Shown: in pieces, positions 9,264-17,238 of the stretch
How the letters are laid out: every line of letters starts with the position of its first letter
Numbering within the stretch: position 1 is the stretch's first letter
DNA from: Lachnospiraceae bacterium UBA1759
GTDB lineage: Bacteria > Bacillota > Clostridia > Lachnospirales > Lachnospiraceae
NCBI GenBank assembly: GCA_002315555.1
Contig: DCHF01000056.1
Span: 13,258 to 65,812, forward strand
DNA: 52,555 bases
Reading direction: 5' to 3'
The notes under the pieces: generated by a model
Databases searched by the model: none
Told to the model about the DNA's origin: nothing
The model's input: only the letters and a program-made list of their open reading frames with translations
Position numbers and translations under genes: made by a program

Positions 9264-9292
9264 ATCATAGCACTGCAAATAAGCGCTTGCAA
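9264..9292 (-). promoter_or_regulatory. Predicted sigma-A promoter of the GH3 gene
   Basis: On the minus strand a -35 TTGCAA (9292-9287) and a -10 TATGAT (9269-9264) are separated by 17 bases. A transcript would start near 9257 and have a leader of roughly 85 bases before the GH3 ATG. Confidence 0.55.
9278..9291 (-). promoter_or_regulatory. cre-like (CcpA/LacI-family) operator over the GH3 promoter
   Basis: Minus-strand TGCAAGCGCTTATT matches the cre consensus TGWAARCGYTWNCW at 12 of 14 positions and has the perfect central palindrome AAGCGCTT. It overlaps the -35 box and spacer, the position expected for repression by CcpA or a local LacI-type regulator (inference). Confidence 0.5.
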
Positions 9293-9367
9293 GTGAAATC
9301 AGTGCCAAAAAAGAAAGTTCTCCGTTGTGCATAATTACCAATGAAAATGTTTGTGCAATATTGAGTA

Positions 9368-9396
9368 TTGTAAAAATGAAACAAATGATTTAGTAT
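9368..9396 (+). promoter_or_regulatory. Possible promoter of a short intergenic transcript
   Basis: TTGTAA (9368-9373) and TAGTAT (9391-9396) are spaced by 17 bases in an A+T-rich stretch between the divergent GH3 gene and the next plus-strand gene. An alternative -10, TATAAA, begins at 9394. Weak evidence on its own; it is supported by the strong terminator 200 bases downstream. Confidence 0.35.
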
Positions 9397-9403
9397 AAAG
9401 ACA

Positions 9404-9634
9404 ACAGAAATGTAACAGAAATAAATCAAATGAAGAGAAAACTTCTAAAAACAGGAGGATCAGTCCGATGGCTTAAGTAATCCTTAAACCGTAAAACTAA
9501 ATAAGGAGGACAAACCAAAGAACACTTGATTTAATTTCCGCATTTTGAAGAGAGAGAGGTAAAGAAAGTGAAGCTCCAGGAAATTCATTAAAAGGGCTGT
9601 TAGATGTAAAGAAATCTGACAGCCCTTCTTTTTT
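9404..9634 (+). ncRNA. Putative short transcription unit without a recognisable gene
   Basis: A region of about 230 bases bounded by a possible promoter and a strong terminator, with no ORF of normal size. It holds two excellent Shine-Dalgarno motifs: AGGAGG at 9452 followed 9 bases on by ATG-GCT-TAA (a two-codon ORF), and AAGGAGG near 9502 with no nearby ATG. A third GAGAGG precedes a GTG start for a seven-codon peptide (VKLQEIH). It may be a small RNA, a leader-peptide regulator or the stub of a lost gene. No known RNA family was recognised. The rest of the 577-base gap holds the GH3 promoter and operator. Confidence 0.3.
9592..9634 (+). terminator. Strong intrinsic terminator
   Basis: A 14-bp stem (9592-9605 with 9614-9627, one G-U pair) closes an 8-base loop and is followed by C and six T. 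It lies 115 bases before the next gene and has no recognised coding gene upstream on its strand, so it must end an unannotated transcript. Confidence 0.85.
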
Positions 9635-9749
9635 GCGTTTTTGAGAGCGTACAGGTGCGGGAGACCGGGAGTCTCCCCTATTTTTTTCTTGAAATCGACC
9701 GGAAAAGGTGCGATGATAGAAGTACCATTTTGAACCGGAGGAGACCTTG

Positions 9750-10937
9750 ATGGACTTCACATATCTTAAGAATCTGATGGACAATGCCGCAGGCACATAC
9801 ACGCCGGGCTCCGCCATCGTCATTTATCGGAACGGAAAGGAAGTATTCCGTCATGCGGCGGGCTATGCCGACCTTGCCGACCGTACGCCGCTGACGTACG
9901 ATCGCACCTACCATATCTATTCCGCGTCAAAGATCACCACGATCATTGCCGCATTACAGCTTTTTGAACAGGGACTTTTCCGTCTGAACGATCCGATCTA
10001 CGACGTGATCCCCGAGTTCCGTCATATGACGGTCAGGGATGCGGACGGAAACATCACGGAGGCGAAGACTCCGGTGAATGTCCGTCACCTGATGACCATG
10101 ACCGGAGGCTTCAATTATGACCTGGACGCTCCGTTTGTCGACGATGCAAGAAAGATCACAAACGGCAAAATGGACACGCTTCCGACCATCAAATGTCTGG
10201 CAAAGTATCCGCTGGATTTTGAGCCCGGAACACATTGGCAGTATTCGCTCTGCCACGACGTTCTCGCAGCCTATGTCGAGGCTGTAAGCGGCATGAAATT
10301 CCGCGATTATGTAAGAAAGTATATTTTTGAACCGCTCGGTATGGCGGACACGGTTTATCAGATGACACCGGAGATCGAGGCGCGTCTTGCGACACAGTAT
10401 ACCTTTGTGGCAGACGGAGAGGACCCCGGTGCGGTGAAGTGTGTGGATCCCGCAAAGAACGGGAAAGCAAAAGGCGGTACTTTTGTCTGCAGCGGCAACG
10501 ATGTGGCATACTGCTTCGGCACGGAGTACGATTCCGGTGGCGCGGGCATCACGACTACGCTCGATGATTACGCCCTTCTTCTTGCCGCACTGGCCGATGG
10601 CGGCCGCGGTCTGAACGGAAGCCGCATTCTGTCCGATTGCACGATCGAACTCATGCGTACGGATGCGTTGTCTCCGGAACTGAAAAAGGACTTCAACTGG
10701 GAAAGCATGCTGGGCTACAGCTACGGCCTCGGTGTGCGCACCATGGTCGATCGCATGGCCGGCGGATCGCTGTCCGGCATCGGCGAATTCGGCTGGGGCG
10801 GCGCTGCAGGCGCAATGGCATACATTGAACCGGAGCGCAAGCTTGCGGCCTTCTTTACCCAGCATCAGCTGAATCCGCGTGAAGAAATCTTCATGCCGCT
10901 TCTGCGCAGTGCGATCTATGCGGGCCTGGACCGCTGA
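9750..10937 (+). CDS. Serine hydrolase, beta-lactamase/class C-like family
   Basis: A 395-residue protein of the penicillin-binding/beta-lactamase fold without signal peptide or membrane anchor. Seen: active-site SxxK as SASK in YHIYSASKITTI (about residues 54-57), a Tyr-containing second motif in WQYSLCHDVLA, and a C-terminal GWGGAAGAMAYIEP segment in the place of the KTG/HxG motif. Cytoplasmic members of this family are usually esterases or peptidases and not true beta-lactamases (family knowledge). The start at 9750 is used because GGAGGAG lies just upstream; TTG at 9747 is possible. First of a group with a dehydratase and an SGNH esterase. Confidence 0.85.
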   Translation: MDFTYLKNLMDNAAGTYTPGSAIVIYRNGKEVFRHAAGYADLADRTPLTYDRTYHIYSASKITTIIAALQLFEQGLFRLNDPIYDVIPEFRHMTVRDADGNITEAKTPVNVRHLMTMTGGFNYDLDAPFVDDARKITNGKMDTLPTIKCLAKYPLDFEPGTHWQYSLCHDVLAAYVEAVSGMKFRDYVRKYIFEPLGMADTVYQMTPEIEARLATQYTFVADGEDPGAVKCVDPAKNGKAKGGTFVCSGNDVAYCFGTEYDSGGAGITTTLDDYALLLAALADGGRGLNGSRILSDCTIELMRTDALSPELKKDFNWESMLGYSYGLGVRTMVDRMAGGSLSGIGEFGWGGAAGAMAYIEPERKLAAFFTQHQLNPREEIFMPLLRSAIYAGLDR

Positions 10938-10954
10938 CCTTACGGGGAGTACAT

Positions 10955-12706
10955 ATGGAACTGATCAGTCAGAAAATGAGGACTGTTTCCCCGGAGCTGG
11001 ACCCGCTCAGGCTCGGCACCGGCTGGAAGAAGGAGGATCTTTCAAAACCGCAGATCTTTATCGAGAGCACCTTCGGTGACAGCCATCCGGGATCCGGCCA
11101 TCTGGATGTGCTCGTGGAAGCAGTGCGTGAGGGCATCGCGGAGGCGGGCGGACACGGCGCGCGGTATTACTGCACGGACATGTGTGACGGCGAGAGCCAG
11201 GGAACGGACGGAATCAATTATTCGCTCGCGAGTCGCGAAATGATCGCGAATATGATCGAGATCCAGGAGAGCGCAACACCCTTCGATGCCGGCGTGTATA
11301 TCGCAAGCTGCGATAAGGGCCTGCCGGGAAATCTGATCGGTCTGGCACGCGTGAATATTCCCGGAATTGTGGTCACCGGCGGGACGATGGCAGCCGGCCC
11401 CGACATGCTGACGCTGGAGCAGCTCGGCATGTATTCGGCGAAGTTCGAGCGCGGGGAGATCGATGAAGAAAAGTTCTGCTGGGCCAAGGAAAATGCCTGC
11501 CCGAGCTGCGGTGCATGCTCCTTCATCGGCACAGCGTCCACGATGCAGATCATGGCGGAGGCACTCGGCCTTACGCTTCCGGGAAGCGCGCTGCTCCCGG
11601 CCACCAGCCCGGACCTTCCGGCATACGCAAGACGGGCAGGAAAACGCGCGGTCGAGATGGCCTATGAAGAAAATATGAGGCCGTCCGACATTCTGACGCT
11701 TGAAAGCTTTGAGAATGCGATCATGGTCCATGCGGCCATCTCGGGCTCTACAAACAGCCTGCTGCATCTGCCGGCCGTTGCGCATGAGCTTGGAATCGAC
11801 ATCGACGGCGATACGTTTGACCGTCTCCACCGAAACGCGCATTATCTTCTGGATGTTCGCCCCGCCGGACGATGGCCCGCGGAATTTTTCTATTATGCGG
11901 GCGGTGTGCCGGCCGTGATGGAGGAGATCCGGAGCATGCTGCATCTGGATGTCATGACGGTGACCGGTAAGACGCTTGAGGAAAATCTGGAAGAACTGAA
12001 AAAGAGCGGTTTCTACGAAAAGTGCGGAAAGTGGCTGGAAGAGGCCAATGCCCGTTACGGGACCGCGATCACAAAAGAGGATATCATCCGGCCCTTTGAC
12101 AAAGCGCTCGGGACGGAAGGCTCCATCGCCATCCTGAAGGGCAATCTGGCGCCGGAAGGTGCGGTCATCAAGCATACGGCATGTCCGAAGGAGATGTTTT
12201 CCGCGGTGCTCAAGGCGCGGCCGTTTGACTCCGAGGAGGCGTGCATCGATGCGGTGCTCCGTCACCGGGTGCAGCCCGGCGATGCGGTCCTGATCCGTTA
12301 CGAGGGCCCGAAGGGCAGCGGTATGCCGGAAATGTTCTACACGTCGGAAGCGATCTCATCGGATAAGGAGCTTGGCCGGTCGATCGCCCTGATCACCGAC
12401 GGCCGTTTCTCCGGTGCATCTACCGGACCGGTCATCGGCCATGTCAGTCCGGAGGCGCAGGCGGGCGGTCCCATCGCCCTGGTGGAAGAGGGTGATCTGA
12501 TCCGTTTGGACGTCAAGGAACGCGTGCTGGAGATCGTGGGCATCCACGGGCAGGAGATGAGCCCGGAGGAAATTGATGCGGTGCTTCTGGAAAGGAAAAA
12601 GCATTGGCAGCCGAAGCCCTCGAAGTACCCGAGGGGAACGCTGAGATTGTTCTCGGACCTTGCGGCATCGCCGATGAAGGGCGCTTACCTGGACTACGGG
12701 GAGTGA
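10955..12706 (+). CDS. IlvD/Edd-family dehydratase (sugar-acid or dihydroxy-acid dehydratase)
   Basis: A 583-residue Fe-S dehydratase that removes water from a 2,3-dihydroxy acid to give a 2-keto-3-deoxy acid. Seen: cluster and metal motifs CTDMCDGESQGTDG, SCDKGLPGNLIG and CPSCGACSFIGTASTMQ, then TDGRFSGASTGPVIGHVSPE near the C-terminus. The IlvD hallmark CDGIAMGHxGM is replaced by CDGESQGTDGINYS. Together with the absence of other branched-chain biosynthesis genes and the presence of a hydrolase and an esterase next door, this favours a sugar-acid dehydratase (aldonate type) over valine/isoleucine synthesis. That is inference; the fold and chemistry are clear. It could supply the KDG-type substrate for the PfkB kinase and KDPG aldolase far downstream. 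Confidence 0.85.
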   Translation: MELISQKMRTVSPELDPLRLGTGWKKEDLSKPQIFIESTFGDSHPGSGHLDVLVEAVREGIAEAGGHGARYYCTDMCDGESQGTDGINYSLASREMIANMIEIQESATPFDAGVYIASCDKGLPGNLIGLARVNIPGIVVTGGTMAAGPDMLTLEQLGMYSAKFERGEIDEEKFCWAKENACPSCGACSFIGTASTMQIMAEALGLTLPGSALLPATSPDLPAYARRAGKRAVEMAYEENMRPSDILTLESFENAIMVHAAISGSTNSLLHLPAVAHELGIDIDGDTFDRLHRNAHYLLDVRPAGRWPAEFFYYAGGVPAVMEEIRSMLHLDVMTVTGKTLEENLEELKKSGFYEKCGKWLEEANARYGTAITKEDIIRPFDKALGTEGSIAILKGNLAPEGAVIKHTACPKEMFSAVLKARPFDSEEACIDAVLRHRVQPGDAVLIRYEGPKGSGMPEMFYTSEAISSDKELGRSIALITDGRFSGASTGPVIGHVSPEAQAGGPIALVEEGDLIRLDVKERVLEIVGIHGQEMSPEEIDAVLLERKKHWQPKPSKYPRGTLRLFSDLAASPMKGAYLDYGE

Positions 12707-12790
12707 GACCTTAAACACAGAAGCTTATCAAAATAAAGAACCGGAAGACGGGAGGCTGTCTTCACGGACCTTAATAATCAGGAGGCATAT

Positions 12791-13438
12791 ATGATTTTTG
12801 AAAACCTGGACCGGATCGTTTTTGCCGGTGATTCCGTAACCGATATGGGCAGTGCGCAGCCGGTGGGCGAGGGACTGTTCGACAACGTGGGCCGCAGCTA
12901 TGTGCGTGTCATTGAAAACATGCTGGCCGCATGGTACCCGGAGACCAAGATCCGCGTGACCAATTCCGGTATTTCCGGTAATACGAGCCGCGATCTTCTG
13001 AACCGTTTTGACCGTGATGTGGTACAGCTGGATCCGGATTGGGTCTCTATCTGCATCGGTATCAACGACGTGTGGCGTCAGTTTGACTCTCCGGCGATCC
13101 TGAGTGATCAGGTGCAGCTCGATGAATACGAGGAAAACATGGAAAAGATGATCGCCATGATCCCGGAAAAGGTCAAGGGCGTGTTCATCTGCTCTCCGTA
13201 CTACATGGAGCCGAACCGGGAGGATATGATGCGTGCGCGCATGGATGAGTACGTTGCGGTCTGCAAAAAGCTGGCGGACAAGCACGGCCTGATTTTTGTG
13301 GATTTCCAGCAGATGTACGAGGATTACTGCAAGATCCGCCATTCCAGCTACATTGCCTGGGACCGTATCCATCCGAATCTTGTCGGTGCGACGCTCATGG
13401 CGAAGGAATTCCTGTCACACTGCGAGTTTGAGTATTGA
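12791..13438 (+). CDS. SGNH/GDSL-family esterase
   Basis: A 215-residue cytoplasmic hydrolase. The four family blocks are visible: block I FAGDSVTDMGS (nucleophile Ser), block II SGISGNTSRDLL, block III CIGINDVWRQFD, block V WDRIHPNLVGA (Asp and His of the triad). Such single-domain enzymes commonly remove acetyl groups from plant sugars (family knowledge). Good AGGAGG at 12781. It sits behind the IlvD-type gene and overlaps the region just before sfsA, so the run 9750-14112 may be one transcript. Confidence 0.88.
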   Translation: MIFENLDRIVFAGDSVTDMGSAQPVGEGLFDNVGRSYVRVIENMLAAWYPETKIRVTNSGISGNTSRDLLNRFDRDVVQLDPDWVSICIGINDVWRQFDSPAILSDQVQLDEYEENMEKMIAMIPEKVKGVFICSPYYMEPNREDMMRARMDEYVAVCKKLADKHGLIFVDFQQMYEDYCKIRHSSYIAWDRIHPNLVGATLMAKEFLSHCEFEY

Positions 13439-13440
13439 TC

Positions 13441-14112
13441 ATGAAATATCAGCATACTGTTTGCGGCCGGTTTATTGACCGGCCGAACCGTTTTATTGCC
13501 CATGTGGAGGTGGACGGGCGTATTGAGACCGTTCATGTGAAAAATACCGGACGCTGCCGGGAACTGCTTCTTCCGGATTCGGAGGTTATTCTCGAGGTGG
13601 CGGATAATCCGGCGCGGAAGACAAAGTACGATCTCATTACGGTGAAAAAGGAGAGCCTGGGCTGGGTCAATATTGACAGCCAGGTGCCGAATTCCGTGGT
13701 GAAGGAGTGGCTGGAAAGCGGTGCGTCTGTGTTCGGTACACCGGACAGGATCCGGCCGGAGTATACCTTCGGCGCGTCCCGGGTGGATTTCTATGTGGAG
13801 TGCGGGGAACGGAGGATCCTCATTGAGGTGAAGGGCTGTACGCTGGAGCGGGAGCGCATGGGATATTTTCCGGATGCGCCGACGGAACGGGGCGTGAAGC
13901 ATCTCCGGGAGCTTGCCGGCGCGGTGAAGCAGGGTTATGAGTGCTATATTGCCTTTGTCATTGCGATGCCGGAGGTGAAAAAGGTTCTGCCGAATGAGGA
14001 AACGGATCCTAAGTTTGCGGCGGCGCTTCGTGAAGCGGAGGCTGCAGGGGTGAAGGTTCTGTATCTGCCCTGCAGAGTGGAGACAGACGAGATCACGATC
14101 GTGGCGGAGTAA
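13441..14112 (+). CDS. sfsA: SfsA-family protein (sugar fermentation stimulation / nuclease-like)
   Basis: A 223-residue protein matching SfsA through its length: KNTGRCRELLLPDSEV near the N-terminus, RPEYTFGASRVDFYVE with a conserved Asp, ILIEVKGCTLERERMGYFPDAPTERG split between residues about 122 and 150, and HLRELAGAV. The D...ExK arrangement (VDFY ... IEVKG) resembles the PD-(D/E)XK nuclease core proposed for the family. Its cellular role is not settled. ATG at 13441 is used; the preceding SGNH gene stops at 13438. Confidence 0.92.
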   Translation: MKYQHTVCGRFIDRPNRFIAHVEVDGRIETVHVKNTGRCRELLLPDSEVILEVADNPARKTKYDLITVKKESLGWVNIDSQVPNSVVKEWLESGASVFGTPDRIRPEYTFGASRVDFYVECGERRILIEVKGCTLERERMGYFPDAPTERGVKHLRELAGAVKQGYECYIAFVIAMPEVKKVLPNEETDPKFAAALREAEAAGVKVLYLPCRVETDEITIVAE

Positions 14113-14195
14113 ATACGGAATCAGAGCAGGCTCTTCAATGAAGAAGGTATTAGTCCTATGACACTTCGGACTATCCTCAATTCAGATGCCTTCGG

Positions 14196-14295
14196 TCGAG
14201 CAATCGCCGCGGATACACCCGCGGGGACCGGAACCGGCAACCACAGCATCATACTCGCAGGTCACCGGAATTTCACGGCCGGCGTCAAAATAGTA
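14196..14295 (-). pseudogene. Frameshifted N-terminal remnant of an FAD-dependent oxidoreductase
   Basis: Read on the minus strand from 14295, codons give YYFDAGREIPVTCEYDAVVA followed by GSGP, i.e. a Rossmann FAD-binding start. The reading frame then breaks in a run of four C (plus-strand G at 14223-14226); skipping one base continues with AGVSAAIAR, completing the usual GxGPAGxxAAxAAR motif. Homology stops at about 14196 and nothing of the remaining several hundred residues is left before SfsA ends at 14112. There is no start codon in frame. It is therefore a dead fragment at the distal end of the minus-strand cluster. The rest of 14113-14319 shows nothing else recognisable. Confidence 0.7.
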
Positions 14296-14319
14296 TCATG
14301 GATACTGTTTGACATATTA

Positions 14320-15306
14320 TTACTCTTTGACCGTCAGGACGATCTTTCCGGCACTCTTTCCGGAGTACATCAGATCCTGAGCGGCTTCTGCTTCCTGAAT
14401 GGGGAAGACTTTAAAAATGGTGGGGCGGATGGTTCCGTCCTCGATCTTCGGCCAGATCAGATCTACCATATCGGACAAAAGCTTCGCCTTTGCTTCAGAG
14501 GAGCGGCGGCGAAGAGTAGTGCCGATCAGGCGGGTGCCACGGACATACATCTTGCGGAGGTCCACATTGGTGGGATCACCGGCAAGGGTCGCGATCATGA
14601 TCCAGCGGCCGTCAAAGTTCATGTAGGGCAGGCATTTACCGACAGTGTCGCCGCCCAGACAGTCCACACAGATATCCACACCGTGTCCGGCCTCCAGCTC
14701 TTCCTTCATGACCTCTGCCAGATCCTCCTTCGAGGTATCGACGACGCGGTCTGCGTTCAGGTGCTGAATGGCTTCTGCAAGCTCACCGTTCATGACGGTG
14801 GTAATAACACGCGCGCCAAAGGCCTTCGCCATGGGAATCACTACGCTGGCAAGACCGGAAGCACCGGCCTGCATTAAGAGGGTATCGCCGGCCTTTAAAT
14901 TGCCTTCCATAAACAGGAAAAGGTAAGCGGCACCGTAGACCTCGGGAAGTGCAGCGGCTTCCACCATGGAAAGACCGGCCGGGATCGGCATCAGCATACC
15001 AGCAGGTACGGCGACGTATTCGGCATAACCGCCGCCACCGAGAAGTGCGGTGGCCTTATCGCCCACGTGCCATTTGCCTTCAGCTTCAACCTTGCTGCCC
15101 ACCTTTACAATGGTGCCGGCTGCCTCGAGACCAAACCATTCCGGCCAGCCCGGGGGCGGCGGATAGGAGCCTTCACGCTGAAGTAGGTCCGCACGGTTCA
15201 GTGCGGCCGCAGAGACCTCCAAAAGGACCTGATCATCAGCGATGACGGGATCCGGAACCTCTCTCCAGTAAATGTGTCCGTCGTTTCCGTTTAATACAGC
15301 ATGCAT
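14320..15306 (-). CDS. NAD(P)H:quinone oxidoreductase-like MDR protein
   Basis: A 328-residue zinc-free medium-chain dehydrogenase/reductase of the QOR/PIG3 branch. Seen: ALNRADLLQREGSYPPPPG and GLEAAGTIVKVG in the N-terminal GroES-like domain, then the nucleotide-binding segment LLMQAGASGLASVVIPMAKA. No structural or catalytic zinc cysteines. It likely reduces a quinone or activated enone with NADPH. The start at 15306 (MHAVLNGND) is preceded by AAAGGA; a more upstream in-frame ATG adds 14 residues that do not fit the family. Last intact gene of the minus-strand catabolic cluster. Confidence 0.87.
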   Translation of the reverse strand: MHAVLNGNDGHIYWREVPDPVIADDQVLLEVSAAALNRADLLQREGSYPPPPGWPEWFGLEAAGTIVKVGSKVEAEGKWHVGDKATALLGGGGYAEYVAVPAGMLMPIPAGLSMVEAAALPEVYGAAYLFLFMEGNLKAGDTLLMQAGASGLASVVIPMAKAFGARVITTVMNGELAEAIQHLNADRVVDTSKEDLAEVMKEELEAGHGVDICVDCLGGDTVGKCLPYMNFDGRWIMIATLAGDPTNVDLRKMYVRGTRLIGTTLRRRSSEAKAKLLSDMVDLIWPKIEDGTIRPTIFKVFPIQEAEAAQDLMYSGKSAGKIVLTVKE

Positions 15307-15352
15307 ATCGTTTTTCCTTTCATATCCAGTACATCGGTTAATTTTCAATGAT

Positions 15353-16117
15353 TCAATGCTTTAAATCATTTTCCGCAGTTTCCTTAAACTTCTTCAGGGT
15401 AATGAGCTCCGGCTGGACACCTTCGTCAAATACCCGTCCCAGGTACATAAAGGAGCCCAGTGCACCCGCAAAGAGGCGGGTCGCGCGGCACCATGCACCG
15501 CCGGTCATATAAAGGTAAGGAACCTTCAGGTTCTCATTTAACAGCTTGTAGGTGGTCAATGCGTCGCAAAGCTCGGCCTCCGTATCGGAAACGCAGATGT
15601 CCTTTGCCACATCGGCACCGCGGGCCTCCTGCTCTTTCATCCAGGCCAGAACCTGCTCCGGCGGGTAGTACGCGTGATTGTGTGAGGACATCAGGACCTC
15701 ACCGCCGCGGGCGTGGATCTCGTTTATCAGCGCCTTCTGCTTTTCGATCGCCGCGGGATCCTCTGCCATTTCTCAGGGGTGCGGGTCGTACAGGTCGCCC
15801 ATAACGTCAATGAGCGTCGCGCCGCATTCCAGACACAGCAGAGAGAGAGCAGCGATCTCATCGTCGGTCTTTCCCTCACCGTAGCCGCTACGGTAGCAGC
15901 AGGAGTAAATGGGAAGATCCCCTGCCGCAGCAAAAAGCTTCGTCAGCGCCTCCCAGTTATGAAATTCCGGATTCAAGCGGGTCACCTCAATGGCAACGGA
16001 ATCTCCGCCGTCACGAATGGTCTTTTCCACCATGCCGATCGCTTCCTCCAACTCCGCGGCCATAATAAAGCCGGTGAGCCAGGGCTTGTCATGATTTAAG
16101 AATGATTTTTCAGCCAT
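15353..16117 (-). pseudogene. aroD: Type I 3-dehydroquinate dehydratase-family gene interrupted by in-frame TGA
   Basis: The frame from ATG 16117 to 15353 (254 codons) encodes a type I dehydroquinase-like Schiff-base enzyme but has a TGA at 15775-15773 between YDPHP and EMAEDPAAIE. Both halves are colinear with one protein of normal length. Visible features are IEVTRLNP (Glu/Arg strand), SSHNHAYYPP with the catalytic His, and GADVAKDICVSD with the Lys expected to form the Schiff base. Since His and Lys both lie after the stop, the short product would be inactive. A one-base change (or assembly error) is enough to explain it. The catabolic context (with SDR, MDR and Gfo/Idh genes) suggests a quinate/shikimate-like or related cyclic polyol substrate; this is inference. 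Confidence 0.75.
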
Positions 16118-16138
16118 GATGCTTTCCTCTTTGAAATG

Positions 16139-17167
16139 TTATTCTTCCTCGTCCGCTAACGTTCTCCAGTCAAACTGCACCAACGGGAAGGAACGCTCCG
16201 TTGCCAGTCTGTGGTAGACCTCGGAGGCTTCCGTCGGTGAGTGGGTCTCTTCCACCAGATCGCTGAGCCTGATGCGCCCGTACCGGAACAGGTCCATTTC
16301 CGCACGGACATCGTCACCCTCCGTCCACCATCCGCTGTAGGATTCATACGTGGGACGGGCATTGGTGTGAGCGCCGATCATGGTGATGCCGGGGCTGTGG
16401 ACCTTGTGGTAGTAGTTAATGGTGAAGTCGGAATGGCGGGTGCAGCCCAGAAGGGCAATGCGACCGAAGGGGGCCATGCAGTCCAGCACCTGGTCCAGTG
16501 CCTTGCCGATGCCGGTGACCTCAATGGCGACCTTGACGCCGCCCCGGGTGAGCTTCTTCACCGTTTCCGCGAAGTCCGGCGCGTTCGGATCCAGTGCGTA
16601 GTCCGCACCGAGTGCCAATGCCTGCTCCCGCTTTTCCGCTACCGGATCCACAGCGATGATGGGTGCCGCGCCGGCGGTACGCAGGAAACGAACCGCAAAC
16701 TGCCCCAGGACGCCCTGTCCCATGACAATGGCGCTTTCGCCGAATTCCAGCTTGCATTTCCGGATCGCCGCCATGGGGAAGGTTCCGATGTGCCAGAGTG
16801 CAGCCTCCTCGAAGGTAACATTGTCGTCCTCGATCCTGTGCACATTGCGCTCGATCAATGAAACGTACTGCTGATGGGTGGACCAGGACAGGGTCACACG
16901 GTCACCGACCTTCACGGAGGTGACGCCTTCACCGACGGCTTCAACAATGCCGGCCGAAGAGTAACCGCCCTGACGGGGCCATTTTGCTTCGACACAGTCC
17001 GCGGGATTGCGGCTGATATTCAGTTCGCCGGTCAGGTTCGCGCGCTCCGTACCGGAGCTGATGGTGGAGACCATGAGCTTTACCAGTACATTGCCGCGCG
17101 TGACCTGCGGCTTTTCAATATCCACCAGTTCAGCGGTGTCCTTTTTTGTAAATAAAATCGCTTTCAT
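16139..17167 (-). CDS. Zinc-type alcohol dehydrogenase-like MDR protein
   Basis: A 342-residue medium-chain dehydrogenase. N-terminal GroES-like domain with STISSGTERANLTG and QGGYSSAGIVEAVGEGV, Rossmann segment IVMGQGVLGQFAVRFLRTAG and a long C-terminal tail. The classic GHExxG zinc motif of sorbitol/threonine dehydrogenases is absent and the first catalytic Cys position reads Ser (ISSGTERA), as in the BchC-like branch whose members oxidise secondary alcohols of sugars or cyclic polyols. Intact, although both flanking oxidoreductase-cluster genes at 15.4-16.1 and 18.1-19.2 kb are broken. An AGGAG lies about 11 bases upstream of the ATG. Confidence 0.83.
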   Translation of the reverse strand: MKAILFTKKDTAELVDIEKPQVTRGNVLVKLMVSTISSGTERANLTGELNISRNPADCVEAKWPRQGGYSSAGIVEAVGEGVTSVKVGDRVTLSWSTHQQYVSLIERNVHRIEDDNVTFEEAALWHIGTFPMAAIRKCKLEFGESAIVMGQGVLGQFAVRFLRTAGAAPIIAVDPVAEKREQALALGADYALDPNAPDFAETVKKLTRGGVKVAIEVTGIGKALDQVLDCMAPFGRIALLGCTRHSDFTINYYHKVHSPGITMIGAHTNARPTYESYSGWWTEGDDVRAEMDLFRYGRIRLSDLVEETHSPTEASEVYHRLATERSFPLVQFDWRTLADEEE

Positions 17168-17203
17168 ATTTAAAAATTGCTCCTGTGTATAGTACGGCGT
17201 CTG

Positions 17204-17224
17204 CTCCGGAAGGGCATTCCGGAG
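17204..17224. repeat. Short perfect inverted repeat
   Basis: CTCCGGAA (17204-17211) and TTCCGGAG (17217-17224) form an 8-bp stem with a 5-base loop between the SDR end and the MDR start on the minus strand. There is no U-tract on either side, so it is more likely an mRNA processing or stability element than a terminator. Confidence 0.5.
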
Positions 17225-17238
17225 TCTGTCGCCGGTAG

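Noticed and set aside
9497..9823. 108-codon open frame on the minus strand across the 9.6 kb terminator
   Set aside because: It runs through a strong hairpin and into the start of the hydrolase gene, lacks a ribosome binding site and shows no motif.
9750..10937. Antibiotic resistance beta-lactamase
   Set aside because: No signal peptide or periplasmic location and no canonical class C YxN or KTG; a general serine hydrolase is the safer call.
14113..14195. Possible structured RNA before the FAD remnant (short TAGTCC/GGACTA inverted repeat)
   Set aside because: Only a 6-bp stem, no U-tract and no known family resemblance; more likely decayed coding DNA.
15773..15775. Selenocysteine reading of the TGA in the dehydroquinase-like gene
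   Set aside because: No convincing SECIS hairpin follows, the position is not a Cys in the surrounding motif context, and two neighbouring genes carry TAA and TAG, which selenocysteine cannot explain.
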